Notes under the pieces: generated by a model | What the model saw: the letters and a program-made list of their open reading frames with translations, nothing else | Database searches by the model: none | What the model was told of the DNA's origin: nothing | Program-made: the position numbers and the translations under genes | NCBI RefSeq assembly: GCF_025979705.1 | Contig: NZ_CP110136.1 | Location: 3,038,001 to 3,102,000, forward strand | Length of the DNA: 64,000 bases | Reading direction: 5' to 3' | From: Hymenobacter sp. YIM 151858-1 | GTDB lineage: Bacteria; Bacteroidota; Bacteroidia; Cytophagales; Hymenobacteraceae | Part shown: positions 15,600 through 23,830 of the stretch, piece by piece | Layout: each line of letters starts with the position of its first letter | How positions within the stretch are numbered: the first letter of the stretch is position 1

Positions 15600-15647
15600 A
15601 AACAAGCAAAAGCGAGCAGCCAATTGGCTGCTCGCTTTTGCTTGTTT
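15600..15647. terminator. Bidirectional 22-bp terminator hairpin
   Basis: A perfect 22-bp stem (AAACAAGCAAAAGCGAGCAG... with its complement) and an AATT loop, lying between the convergent permease-peptidase and UlaG-like genes. T-rich and A-rich arms suit termination in both directions. Confidence 0.85.
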
Positions 15648-15715
15648 CAACAACGTTTCGCCTCAGTGCGGCACCGCTGATACAACGCAGCCTGCAGCAT
15701 ATCAGAGGCGCGGCC

Positions 15716-16498
15716 TTACTTAGCTGCGGGGTACCAATTGCGCAGGCGCACATCAATCTTCTTGTTGCCCGCGCCGACGGTTTTCTGGAACGCAGCCACG
15801 TCGCTTAGCCCGTTTTGGCCGCGGTAATGGTAGGGGTACACAATGCCCGGCCTGAACGCCAGTACGCCTTGCGCGGCTTGCTGCACATCCATGGTGTAAG
15901 GCAAGTTCATGCACACGAAGGCCACGTCGATGTTCTTAAGGGCGCGCATTTCGGGTATGTCTTCGGTGTCGCCGGAGAGGTACACGGTTTTGCCGCCCAG
16001 GCCCAGCACGTAGCCGTTGCCGCGGCCCTTGGGGTGCATGGCGTCGGCCGCTTCGGGCAGGTTGTACATCGGAATGGCCGACACCGACAGGCCCAGCGTA
16101 TCGAGCCGTTGGCCGTTGCCGAGGACGCGCACCTGCGGTTTGTACGCGGTCGGCAGCTTATCGGCCACCGCCTGCGGCACCACCAGCAGCGCCTTGCCGG
16201 CCGCGAGGCCCGCCAGCGTTTTTGGGTCGAGGTGGTCGCCGTGAATGTCGGTAATGAGGATGACATCGGGGGCAGCCAGCCCCGCGTACGCTTCTGCCCC
16301 GCCGGCGGGGTCAACGTAAATCGTCTTCCGGTTCCAGCTCAGCACCACGCTGCCGTGCGCAATGGGCTGCACCGTGAGCGGACCTTGCTTGGTGGCAATC
16401 TGATCGGCGGCTGGGCGCGCGTCGGGAGCGGCGGTTTGGGCCGGTGCCTGCGTGGCAACAGCCGCCAGCGCGGCTGTGAGTACGAGGGTATATTTCAT
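15716..16498 (-). CDS. Secreted UlaG-like metallo-beta-lactamase-fold hydrolase
   Basis: A 260-residue protein from the ATG at 16498 (MKYTLVLTAALAAVATQAPA, a signal peptide). A longer in-frame reading from 16615 would lack this signal at its N-terminus. The MBL-fold motif TDIHGDHLD (HxGDH type) gives the metal ligands, and later acidic/His ligands are in YLSGDTEDIPE and the YPYHYRGQ segment near the C-terminus. The family acts on lactones or phosphoesters; the substrate here is unknown. Export to the periplasm is predicted. It is convergent with the ABC operon across a strong terminator. Confidence 0.85.
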   Translation of the reverse strand: MKYTLVLTAALAAVATQAPAQTAAPDARPAADQIATKQGPLTVQPIAHGSVVLSWNRKTIYVDPAGGAEAYAGLAAPDVILITDIHGDHLDPKTLAGLAAGKALLVVPQAVADKLPTAYKPQVRVLGNGQRLDTLGLSVSAIPMYNLPEAADAMHPKGRGNGYVLGLGGKTVYLSGDTEDIPEMRALKNIDVAFVCMNLPYTMDVQQAAQGVLAFRPGIVYPYHYRGQNGLSDVAAFQKTVGAGNKKIDVRLRNWYPAAK

Positions 16499-16747
16499 AG
16501 GAATTTGCTGCTTACCGGGTACAACGTATCGGCGGGTGTGTGTGTGCTGCTTGCCTGCTGCCCGAGCAAAAGTGCCCGGCGCGGCAACCGGCACAATAAC
16601 CGAAGCGCCCCGCACAAGTTCAGATCAGCGGGCAAGCAAGCCCTAAGCCCAATGTGCGCTACCCGGCCGATGCGCCGCCTTGTGGGTGCCAGCAGGGTTT
16701 CTTATGCCGAAGACCTAGGGCAAGCCGGTTTGCGTACAGCGTTACCT

Positions 16748-17464
16748 ATGCGCCCTGCCGATACCCGCCACCGTGGCCCCCACCCTGCCGACGCCAACCT
16801 GTTTGCGCCCGAGCGAATACCGGTGCTGCGCCGTGCGGTTGCGGAGCTGTCGTGGCTGCTGACGCGCGGATACCCGCCCAGCGCGACCCTGAAGCTGGTG
16901 GGCGACCGGTACGCCCTCACCGAGCGCCAACGCGCGGCGGTGGGCCGCGCCGCCTGCACCGACGAGCAGCATCACCAACGTGCCCGCACGCAGCTACCCG
17001 CCGCCGACCTAGGCGGCCAGCCTATTGCCATCGATGGCTTCAACCTGCTTATTCTGCTCGAAACGGCCCTGAGCGGCGGGGTGGTGCTGCGGGGCCGCGA
17101 CGGCGCCCTGCGCGATTTATCGAGCATACACGGCACCTACCGCGCCGTGCAGGAAACCGACCGGGCCATTCGGCTGACGGCTGCCGCGCTGGCTGCCCTA
17201 GGTGCCGGGCCGGTGCGCTGGCTGCTCGATCAGCCCGTTTCGAACAGCGGTAGGCTGGCCGCGCGCCTGCGCGACCTGGGCACCGAACTCGGCCTGCCCT
17301 GGACGGCCGAAGTGGTGCCCAACCCCGACCGCGTGCTGGCCGACACCACGGATGTCGTGGTAACCTCCGATTCGGAAGTGCTCGACCGCGCGGGCTCCTG
17401 GCTTAACCTGGCCGCGATTGTACTGAAAGAAGCGCCTCCGCGCTGGCTCCTCGATTTGGGCTGA
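16748..17464 (+). CDS. DUF434 domain protein
   Basis: A 238-residue soluble protein of the DUF434/DUF5616 type. N-terminal helices (VLRRAVAELSWLLTRGYPPS) precede a Toprim/NYN-like core with conserved segments IAIDGFNLLILLE, LRDLSSIHGTYR, WLLDQPVSNSGRLA and TDVVVTSDSEVLD. The acidic residues in these motifs suggest a nuclease-like metal site, but the family's biochemical role is not established. The ATG at 16748 gives the normal family length; an in-frame ATG at 16651 is the alternative. The open frame continuing upstream through the antisense of the hydrolase gene is a composition artefact. Two ACCTAGG/CCTAGGT motifs lie in the gene, encoding Leu-Gly. Confidence 0.8.
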   Translation: MRPADTRHRGPHPADANLFAPERIPVLRRAVAELSWLLTRGYPPSATLKLVGDRYALTERQRAAVGRAACTDEQHHQRARTQLPAADLGGQPIAIDGFNLLILLETALSGGVVLRGRDGALRDLSSIHGTYRAVQETDRAIRLTAAALAALGAGPVRWLLDQPVSNSGRLAARLRDLGTELGLPWTAEVVPNPDRVLADTTDVVVTSDSEVLDRAGSWLNLAAIVLKEAPPRWLLDLG

Positions 17465-17614
17465 GCGCTGCCGGTATTCTCTGCATGCCGCAATTGCCCG
17501 CAAGCACGGCACCGCCCGCCTTGCCGGGCGCATGGCTGGCGAAGCCCGCCTCGTTTTTCTGACGGCATACCTCTGCCTTTTCGGCCTACGACGACCGCGC
17601 CCGTATACGCTTCC

Positions 17615-18319
17615 ATGAAACGACCCCACGTTATTTGCCACATGATGTCCTCGGTGGACGGGAAGATCCTGTCGGCCAACTGGCAGGACGAAACCCTGTT
17701 CAACACCTTTGCCGGGTATTTCGAGAAGTACCACGAGACGTTCATCAGCCAAGCCTGGATGTGCGGCCGCATTACCATGGAGCGCGACTTTTCGGGCGGC
17801 GTGCAGCCCGACTTGCTGCCCGCCCCGCAGCCCATTGCGCGCAAGCCATTTATCGGCGATTCGAACGCGGCCTCCTTTGCCATTGCCGTCGACCCGCACG
17901 GTAGGCTGGGTTGGGAAAGCAACACCACAGGCGGCGACCACATCATTGAGGTGCTCACTGAGCAAGTAAGCGACGAGTACTTGTACTACCTGCAGCGCCA
18001 GCGTATTTCCTACCTGTTTGCTGGCCCCACAACCGTCGATTTTGCCTCGGCACTGGAGCAGCTCGCCTCGCTCTTCCCTATCCAAACGCTGATGCTGGAA
18101 GGCGGCGGTCATCTGAACGGCTCATTGCTGAACGCCGGACTGATTGACGAATTAAGCTTGCTGCTGCTGCCCATTGCCGATGGCACGCCCAAATCGCCAA
18201 CCACCTTCGAAGTCAGCGAGTACCTGACCAAAGGGCCGGCTACGCGGCTGAGGCTAAGCCAGGTGCAGCAACTCGACAACGATGTGGTGTGGTTGAAATA
18301 CCGGTTTGCCCAAGCCTAG
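17615..18319 (+). CDS. RibD C-terminal/dihydrofolate reductase-fold protein
   Basis: A 234-residue NADPH-dependent reductase-like protein. It begins HVICHMMSSVDGKI, the RibD-C/DHFR-like opening. WMCGRITMERDF and the nucleotide-binding segment LMLEGGGHLNGSLLNAGLIDELSLLLLP (seen at about residues 160-187) are classical for this family. It lacks the RibD deaminase half. Related stand-alone proteins reduce pteridine- or flavin-type intermediates or confer drug tolerance; the substrate is not apparent here. It stands alone, 150 bases after the DUF434 gene. Confidence 0.85.
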   Translation: MKRPHVICHMMSSVDGKILSANWQDETLFNTFAGYFEKYHETFISQAWMCGRITMERDFSGGVQPDLLPAPQPIARKPFIGDSNAASFAIAVDPHGRLGWESNTTGGDHIIEVLTEQVSDEYLYYLQRQRISYLFAGPTTVDFASALEQLASLFPIQTLMLEGGGHLNGSLLNAGLIDELSLLLLPIADGTPKSPTTFEVSEYLTKGPATRLRLSQVQQLDNDVVWLKYRFAQA

Positions 18320-18673
18320 AAGGAAAACTGCCGGGTAGGCTTGCGCTCCTGGCGGAATGACACTCACGGGGCATGGGGCTTGCCGGACTGCTTTGGTGTT
18401 GGTGTACCTAAGGGCTGACCTTCGCCCTCCGCAGCTCCTACCAGCAACGGCATCCTTTTTGCAGATGCTGTTTCATTCGTTTTCGGCAGCACTGCCGACA
18501 TAGCTCCACCTTAAAACCCCGGCTCCGTGAGCCGGGGTTTTATTTTGCCCTTTGGTGGCCGGCGGCGCAGGCCGCACAAGCCAGGCACTTGCTTGCCTGT
18601 GCCGCTGCAAACAATTACACGCCGGGCGTGTACTGCAATCAGAAGCTCTTCGCCACACCAGAAAACTTCGGGA
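18320..18673. other. Intergenic stretch with a terminator
   Basis: About 350 bases before the AraC-like remnant. It contains one perfect hairpin terminator (18513-18541). Nothing else is supported; an ATG at 18527 opens a frame continuous with the downstream regulator but lies inside the hairpin. Confidence 0.5.
18513..18541 (+). terminator. Intrinsic terminator of the RibD-like gene
   Basis: A 13-bp perfect stem AAAACCCCGGCTC with its complement, loop CGT, followed by TATTTTG. Confidence 0.75.
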
Positions 18674-19502
18674 TTGAATTTGCTTACCTCGCAGCCGGGA
18701 ACCGTGCCGCCGGCGGCTGCCCTACAGCCATTTGTGGTTGGCTACGCCGACCTGTTTGTGCCCTTGCCGCAGCACCAAACCTATGCGGCCCGCATTGTGC
18801 CGCTAGGGTGCCCGGCCATTGTGCTTTTTTACGAAGGCCAGGTACGGATTACCGATGGCCCAAACGCCCATGAGCTGGCTCCGCCCGCGGGCTTTGTGGG
18901 GCAAATTACCCGCAGCAGCGGCAACGAGTACACCGGTACCACCCGGGGGTTTGCGGTGCAGCTGGCCCCGGCCGGCGCTTACGATCTGCTGCGCTGCGAG
19001 GTGCACCGCTACCAGAACACCACGGTGCCGCTGCACCACGCCCTAGGTGCGCAACTGGCCAGTGGCATTGCGCGGCAGCTAGGGCCCGGCATGGACTTTG
19101 CCAGCCGCTGCGCCGCCGCCGATGCCTTCTTGCTGCATCACCTGGCCATTCAGCAAGCCACGCTGGGGCTGGGCGGGCGGGCCGCCGCCATGCTGGTGCG
19201 CAGCCAAGGCCAGCTCGCGGTAGAGGAAGTAGCCAGGCAGCTGGAGGTATCGGTGCGCACCCTGCTGCGGCACTTTTCGCGCGAAGTAGGCCTGTCGCCC
19301 AAAACGTTTGCCCGGCTGGTGCGCTTTCGGGCGGCGCATGCCTACCTGCAGGCCCCCCCACGCCACCTTGGCCGAGGCCGTGCTGCGCTTTGGCTACGCG
19401 GATGCGGCGCATTTGGCGCGCGACTACCGCCACTTTGCCGGCGAAGCACTCCGGCCATACCAAACCGTGCGCAGCAGCATGGGTGCCCAAAGCGCCCCGT
19501 AG
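18674..19502 (+). pseudogene. AraC-family regulator with a frameshift in a C7 run
   Basis: Residues of an AraC/XylS regulator: an N-terminal sensing domain (QPFVVGYADLFVPLPQ) and the first HTH (LAVEEVARQLEVSVRTLLRH). The second HTH (TLAEAVLRFGYADAAHLARD, then YRHFAGEALRPYQ) is in the +1 frame. The frames meet at seven consecutive C (19353-19359); removing one C restores Q-A-P-H-A-T and a full-length protein. So the gene is frameshifted, or this is a sequencing error or a slippage-prone switch. The start is uncertain: TTG at 18674 or 18680 fits the homologous region, whereas the upstream ATG lies in a terminator. As read, translation would continue out of frame to about 19627. Confidence 0.75.
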
Positions 19503-19623
19503 GGCTGGGCCGCCTCCCTAGGTGCCGCCCCAACCTTTTGCCACCAGGGTTAGTATGCGGAAACAACAACGGGCGCCCAAGTGTGGCGGCCCGCATTTAC
19601 ACGGTTTCCCTTCCCCTACTGTC

Positions 19624-19794
19624 ATGAAACGCAATCTTCCTTGGCTGCCGCTGGTGCTGTGCCTGCTGCTGCTTCCGCTTACGGGCTGCGAGTTGGTCGG
19701 CGATATTTTTAAAGCCGGCGCCTACACGGGCATCATCGTGGCGGTGCTGCTGATTATTCTGGTGCTGTGGGTGCTGCGCCGCTTTCGGCGCTAA
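19624..19794 (+). CDS. Small lipoprotein-like membrane protein
   Basis: A 56-residue protein from the ATG at 19624. Lys-Arg, then a hydrophobic stretch ending in a lipobox-like LPLTGC, is followed by ELVGDIFKAGAYTGII and a second hydrophobic helix (IIVAVLLIILVLWVL) ending in Arg-rich RRFRR. Very similar tiny proteins are common in Bacteroidota; their function is unknown. The stop precedes a strong terminator. The longer frame from 19522 adds an unlikely basic leader. Confidence 0.75.
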   Translation: MKRNLPWLPLVLCLLLLPLTGCELVGDIFKAGAYTGIIVAVLLIILVLWVLRRFRR

Positions 19795-19815
19795 GCACCT
19801 GGGCTTTTTTTAACG

Positions 19816-19850
19816 CACAAGGCCGGTTCTGAAGCAGAACCGGCCTTGTG
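19816..19850. terminator. Bidirectional terminator
   Basis: A 15-bp perfect stem CACAAGGCCGGTTCT with its complement and a GAAGC loop. TTTTTT precedes it, serving the minus-strand T9SS gene; it lies between two convergent genes. Confidence 0.75.
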
Positions 19851-19878
19851 GTTTATGGCACGACGTTGGGCGCGCAAA

Positions 19879-22182
19879 CTATTGCTTAAGCACGCGCACC
19901 GTTTGCACACCCGTGGGCAGCGCCACCTGCACCAGGTACACGCCCGCCGGCTGCTGCCCTAGGTCGAGGGAGGCGCGCGCAGCGCCGGCAGCCCACTGCA
20001 CTTGCTGCACCTTGCTGCCCACCACCGAGTACACGCTCACCTGCGCCGGGGCGCCCAGCTCGGCATTGGCAAACAGCTCGAAGCGGCCGTTCGTGGGGTT
20101 GGGCACCGCCGTAAGGGTTGCGCCGCCCGCGCAGCGTTTGCAGGCCTCCACTACCACCACCGGCGAGTAAGCCGTGGTGCCATCCGCGTCTTCCTGCCGC
20201 AAACGGTAGTAGCTGAGCACCGGCAGCGCGGCCGCATCGAGGTACTGGTAGGAGCGCACAACCGTGGAGTTGCCAGCCCCGGCTACCGCACCCACGGCCT
20301 CAAACTGCCGGCCATCGGTAGAGCGCTCTACCACAAAGCGGCGGTTGTTTTTCTCGGAGGCCGTTTGCCAAACGCAGCGCACCTCGGCGGCACCCAGGCG
20401 CTCGGCCTTAAAGGCCACCAGCTCGACGGGCAGTACCCCGCCCGGGCGCGACGACACCCCGAACGGCGAGAAGCTGGTAATGCCGCTGCGCGTAACGGTG
20501 TAGGTAGTGCCCGATACCTCGGCCGGCGTTACCTGAATGCCCGTATCCCAGCTGTTGCGGCTGGTGTTGTAGTGCTCCAGGCGGGCCTGGGCCGGATTGA
20601 AGCCTGCAGCGGCATGCGCGCTGCTCCACTCCAGCTGCACGGTAGCATCGGAGCCGCCGGCGTTTTCTTCGCTGATAAACCACGTACGGCGCACGTTGCT
20701 GGCATCGAGGGCAGCGCCCTGCCCGGTTTTGCCGCTGTAGTTCGGGAACATGCCCGGGGCTATTTCTACGGCAAACACATCTTCGGAACGCGCCGCCGAC
20801 TGCTTAATGCGCACGGGGTTGTAGCTGTTGTTGAGCCCCACCGGAAACTCCACAAACTGGCCGTTGGCCTGCACCGTTTGGCGCAGCGCGCCGCCCTCGT
20901 CGGCCCGGATGTAGGCATCGGCGCTGCCGCCCGTGATTTTGCCGCCGCGGATCAGGGTCAGGTCGTGCGACGTCAGGCGTACCGTGGGGCTGCCAATAAG
21001 CTCGAGGTTGCCGTTGAGCACCGTTGGGCCCGCCAGCGTTTTGGTTCCGCGGCCGTTTAGCACCAGATTGCCGAACACTTGCGCCCCCAGCGTAATGTTG
21101 TTATCGTGCACGTACCGCACGGTGCTGGTGTTGGCCAAGCGGCCCAGCAAGGGCACGCCCTGGTTGGCCCGCTGAATCTCAAGCGTGGCCCCGTCGAGCA
21201 CATCGATGGTCGCATCGATTGCGTTGCCGTTGCCGGTTAGCACCGCCAGCGAGGCGGCCGCGGTACCATCGCCCACGACCACGCGCGAGTTGGTGCCGCT
21301 CACCGTCCAGTTGGCACTCAGGCGGTCGTCGGCTACCTGGCTCAGCACGTAAAACGTTTGGCTGTTGGCCGTAAAGCTGGCCGGGGCGTTGCCGGTGCCG
21401 TCGCGGTTAGGCGCCCAGCTGGCCAGCTCGTTCAGGTTGCCGGTGCCTTTGTAGTAAAACACCGAGGTTTCGGGCGTTACCACTACATCATCCACCGACA
21501 GGCCGTTGCCGTTGGTGGCGTTGTTCAGCTCGTAACGCCAGCGCAGGGCTATTTCGCTGCCGTTGGCCACGTCTACGTTTTGCAGCGTGTAGGTGCGTGT
21601 GCGGCGGTTGGCGTCGGAGTTGCCGTTTTTGTTTTCGATAACGGTAGCCGTGGAGGGCGCATCCACGTTCAGGGCGGCTACGTTCTTCCAGTCGTTGGCG
21701 CCAGTACCCACCACGCCGCCCATGGCCGAAATGGCGCTGGTGCTGGTTTTGTAGTCGAAGGAAACCTGAGCGGCATCTTGCCGGCCCGAGTTGTACCACT
21801 GCTCGATGGCAAACGAAACGGCCAGGTTGCGAATGGTTTGGCCGGTGTTGTTTTTGAAGCGAATGCCCACGTAGCCCGTGCCGCTGGTAGTAAACGACGC
21901 CACGCCACCTAGGGCGCGGTCGGTGGCGCCGGCAGTGCCAAAGTGGTAGAAGCTGGCCGTGTTGATGCTGCCGTCGTTGGCCGGTGCCGGCCAAGCCTGC
22001 AAGCCGGCGTACTCGATGTACACCCCGGTCAGGGTTGTATTGCTGGTGAACGTGGTTCGGCCGGCCAGCCCGTCGAAGTTTTGGTTGTAGGCCGTAACGG
22101 AGCTGAACGTGTGCTGGGCATGCGCACTACCCACGCCTGCGGAAAGCGCTGCCAGCAGCAGCAAGGAGTAAAGTTTGTTCAT
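19879..22182 (-). CDS. T9SS-secreted surface protein with sorting domain
   Basis: A 767-residue secreted protein. Signal peptide: residues 1-22 (LYSLLLLAALSAGVGSAHAQ). Residues about 25-220 form a beta-sandwich-like region seen in Bacteroidota exoproteins (NQNFDGL, then YVGIRFKNNTGQTIRNLAVS). Residues 260-620 are beta-rich. The C-terminal about 80 residues are a type A sorting domain (AVPNPTNGRFELFA ... GVYLVQVALPTGVQTVRVLKQ) that directs Type IX secretion and anchoring. The sequence resembles cell-surface proteins with lamin-tail or endonuclease-linked sandwiches, but no catalytic domain is visible. A -7 box lies just upstream, and a terminator follows in the shared intergenic gap. Confidence 0.88.
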   Translation of the reverse strand: MNKLYSLLLLAALSAGVGSAHAQHTFSSVTAYNQNFDGLAGRTTFTSNTTLTGVYIEYAGLQAWPAPANDGSINTASFYHFGTAGATDRALGGVASFTTSGTGYVGIRFKNNTGQTIRNLAVSFAIEQWYNSGRQDAAQVSFDYKTSTSAISAMGGVVGTGANDWKNVAALNVDAPSTATVIENKNGNSDANRRTRTYTLQNVDVANGSEIALRWRYELNNATNGNGLSVDDVVVTPETSVFYYKGTGNLNELASWAPNRDGTGNAPASFTANSQTFYVLSQVADDRLSANWTVSGTNSRVVVGDGTAAASLAVLTGNGNAIDATIDVLDGATLEIQRANQGVPLLGRLANTSTVRYVHDNNITLGAQVFGNLVLNGRGTKTLAGPTVLNGNLELIGSPTVRLTSHDLTLIRGGKITGGSADAYIRADEGGALRQTVQANGQFVEFPVGLNNSYNPVRIKQSAARSEDVFAVEIAPGMFPNYSGKTGQGAALDASNVRRTWFISEENAGGSDATVQLEWSSAHAAAGFNPAQARLEHYNTSRNSWDTGIQVTPAEVSGTTYTVTRSGITSFSPFGVSSRPGGVLPVELVAFKAERLGAAEVRCVWQTASEKNNRRFVVERSTDGRQFEAVGAVAGAGNSTVVRSYQYLDAAALPVLSYYRLRQEDADGTTAYSPVVVVEACKRCAGGATLTAVPNPTNGRFELFANAELGAPAQVSVYSVVGSKVQQVQWAAGAARASLDLGQQPAGVYLVQVALPTGVQTVRVLKQ

Positions 22183-22213
22183 ATAACGGTGGTGATAAAG
22201 GGCTTTGGTTGTC

Positions 22214-22221
22214 CAAAATTA
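22214..22221 (-). promoter_or_regulatory. -7 promoter box of the T9SS gene
   Basis: TAATTTTG on the minus strand (TAnnTTTG), 31 bases before the start codon. The -33 element is not clear. Confidence 0.45.
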
Positions 22222-22370
22222 GATTTTATCCCTTCACCTGCACCATTCTAAGCCCAATTGCTTTGCCCTAAGCCAGCACCACGCAACGCCAAGCAAATCA
22301 AGGGTTAAGTCATTTTGTTGCAAACCTTGCAACCCAACCGCAATATTCCTGATGAGGTTTGCGCAAATAA

Positions 22371-22398
22371 AAATGGAAACCCGTTCGGGTTTCCATTT
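22371..22398. terminator. Terminator of the fatty acid hydroxylase gene
   Basis: A 12-bp perfect stem AAATGGAAACCC with its complement, loop GTTC, flanked by A/T. It lies 26 bases past the minus-strand stop at 22425. Confidence 0.7.
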
Positions 22399-22424
22399 CA
22401 GTATTGTTGAGCGGGCCTGGGCGC

Positions 22425-23069
22425 CTACTTGCGCTTCTCGGGCATGGTGCCGATGATGTGGTCCCAGATGGTAGTGGATACACCAAAAGCTACTTCGTCT
22501 TGCCGGTAGTGGTGCTGGGCGTGGTGGTGCCACCAAAACTTCAGGAAGTTTTTGGGCGGGGCATACACGTGGATGGCGTAGTGCACGAACAGGTAGAGCG
22601 CGTAGCCAAACACGAAGCCCGCCAGAATGCCCAGGCCCGCGTAGCCGAACACAAAGCGGAAGATGAAAAACAGCAACGACGTGACGAACACCGTCAGGAT
22701 AGGCGGCATGGCCAGGCGCGTTTTGTCCTTCGGAAACTCGTGGTGCACGCCGTGCATGGTGTACTGAAACTTGGCCTTGCCGGGCGTGTCCGCTTTCATG
22801 TGGTACAGAAAGCGGTGCATCAGGTACTCGACCAGCGTAAAGGCAAACCAGCCGGCCAGAAACAACCCGAACGCCGACAGGCCCGTGAGCAGGCCGCGGC
22901 TGAGGCCGTAGTAAAGGCTTACGGCCGCTACGGCGAAGAAGATGGTGAGGGGCGCGGCAATGTGCGTGTGCGTCATGCGCTCCAGCACGGGGTTCTCAAA
23001 CAAACGCGCCGAACCTTTGTGCTTGGGCTTGTGCAGTTGGCCCGACGCAGGAGCAGCCTGTTGTTCCAT
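22425..23069 (-). CDS. Fatty acid hydroxylase superfamily membrane protein
   Basis: A 214-residue integral membrane di-iron enzyme. The His clusters are HRFLYH, HGVHHEFP, HYAIH and HHHAQHH, between four hydrophobic segments (LTIFFAVAAVSLYYG; GLSAFGLFLAGWFAFTLVEY; LTVFVTSLLFFIFRFVFGY; ILAGFVFGYALYLFVHY). Such proteins (FA2H/Scs7-like) 2-hydroxylate fatty acids or sphingolipids; Bacteroidota sphingolipids are a plausible substrate. The start at 23069 is preferred over ATG 23108 because a TACTTTTG -7 box (23096-23103) lies between them. Confidence 0.88.
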   Translation of the reverse strand: MEQQAAPASGQLHKPKHKGSARLFENPVLERMTHTHIAAPLTIFFAVAAVSLYYGLSRGLLTGLSAFGLFLAGWFAFTLVEYLMHRFLYHMKADTPGKAKFQYTMHGVHHEFPKDKTRLAMPPILTVFVTSLLFFIFRFVFGYAGLGILAGFVFGYALYLFVHYAIHVYAPPKNFLKFWWHHHAQHHYRQDEVAFGVSTTIWDHIIGTMPEKRK

Positions 23070-23095
23070 AAGAGTGGTAGAGGAAGTTGAGGGGG

Positions 23096-23103
23096 CAAAA
23101 GTA
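23096..23103 (-). promoter_or_regulatory. -7 promoter box of the hydroxylase gene
   Basis: TACTTTTG on the minus strand, 27 bases before the start at 23069. It decides between two in-frame ATGs. Confidence 0.55.
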
Positions 23104-23140
23104 GCCATGAACGCACAAACGCCGGGCCACTTATAAGGTT

Positions 23141-23824
23141 TTAGGCAGTATGCAGAAAACGTGTCAGCAAGTGATGCACGGTTTCGGGGGTGCAAGCCGG
23201 GTGCGTGCAGCGGAGTTGGGCCGTGGCGTAAAACCGCTCGCGGGCGGCCAATGTTTGGCGCAGCCGCTGCTCCAGGGCCGCTGCATCGGGCAGGGCGGCC
23301 AACAGGGGGCGGGTGGCGGCCGCATGTTGCAAGCGCGCAAGCAGTTCGGGCACCGGTACGTCCAGCCAAAGCGTCAGGCCGGTTTGGGCGAGCAACTCGG
23401 CGTTGCCGTGAAAGCAGGGCGTGCCGCCGCCGGTGGCCAGCACCAGGCGCGGCTGCTCGGCTACCACGGCGCGCAGGGTGCTGGCCTCCGCCTGCCGAAA
23501 ATACGCCTCGCCTTCGGCCGCAAAAATGTCCGGAATGCTGCGGCCCTGGCGCTGCACAATTTCCTCATCAAGGTCGCGAAAGGGCAGGCCGTAGCGCGCG
23601 GCCAAGGCCCGGCCCAGGGTGGTTTTGCCCGCGCCGGGCATACCTATCAGGTGAATTCTGAATTCTGAATTGGGAATTATGAATTGCTCGGCCGGGGCTG
23701 CGGCGGGTTGGGCCGGCAGTGGCCCTGCCGGGTCGGCGGCGGGTGCCAGGTGGCTGGCGGCAGTTGGGTCCTTAGCAGCTTGGGGCGTCGGCGAACCTAG
23801 GGCGCTATTCAATTCAGCATTCAT
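23141..23824 (-). CDS. aroK: Shikimate kinase with low-complexity N-terminal extension
   Basis: ATP-dependent 3-phosphorylation of shikimate in the chorismate pathway. Core domain at residues about 57-227: P-loop GMPGAGKTT, substrate motif DLDEEI (with Asp, Arg and Glu further on: FRQAE), and the GGGTP shikimate loop. The family is normally about 170 residues. Here an Ala/Pro-rich N-terminal extension of about 55 residues runs from ATG 23824, and its ends are encoded by repeated words (GAATTCTGAATT near 23655-23690 and a related stretch at 23808-23826). It may be untranslated: no ATG lies closer to the core, so a non-ATG start near Asn-Ser-Glu-Phe (about 23665) is possible. The identity of the kinase is clear; the start is not. 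Confidence 0.88.
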   Translation of the reverse strand: MNAELNSALGSPTPQAAKDPTAASHLAPAADPAGPLPAQPAAAPAEQFIIPNSEFRIHLIGMPGAGKTTLGRALAARYGLPFRDLDEEIVQRQGRSIPDIFAAEGEAYFRQAEASTLRAVVAEQPRLVLATGGGTPCFHGNAELLAQTGLTLWLDVPVPELLARLQHAAATRPLLAALPDAAALEQRLRQTLAARERFYATAQLRCTHPACTPETVHHLLTRFLHTA

Positions 23825-23830
23825 AATTAC

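Noticed and set aside
15815-16747. Long open frame upstream of and continuous with the DUF434 gene
   Set aside because: It is antisense to the UlaG-like hydrolase gene and arises from base composition; DUF434 homology begins after 16748.
19340-19370. Programmed frameshift in the AraC gene
   Set aside because: No stimulating structure or reading signal beyond the C7 run is visible, so an indel or slippage variant is the simpler view.
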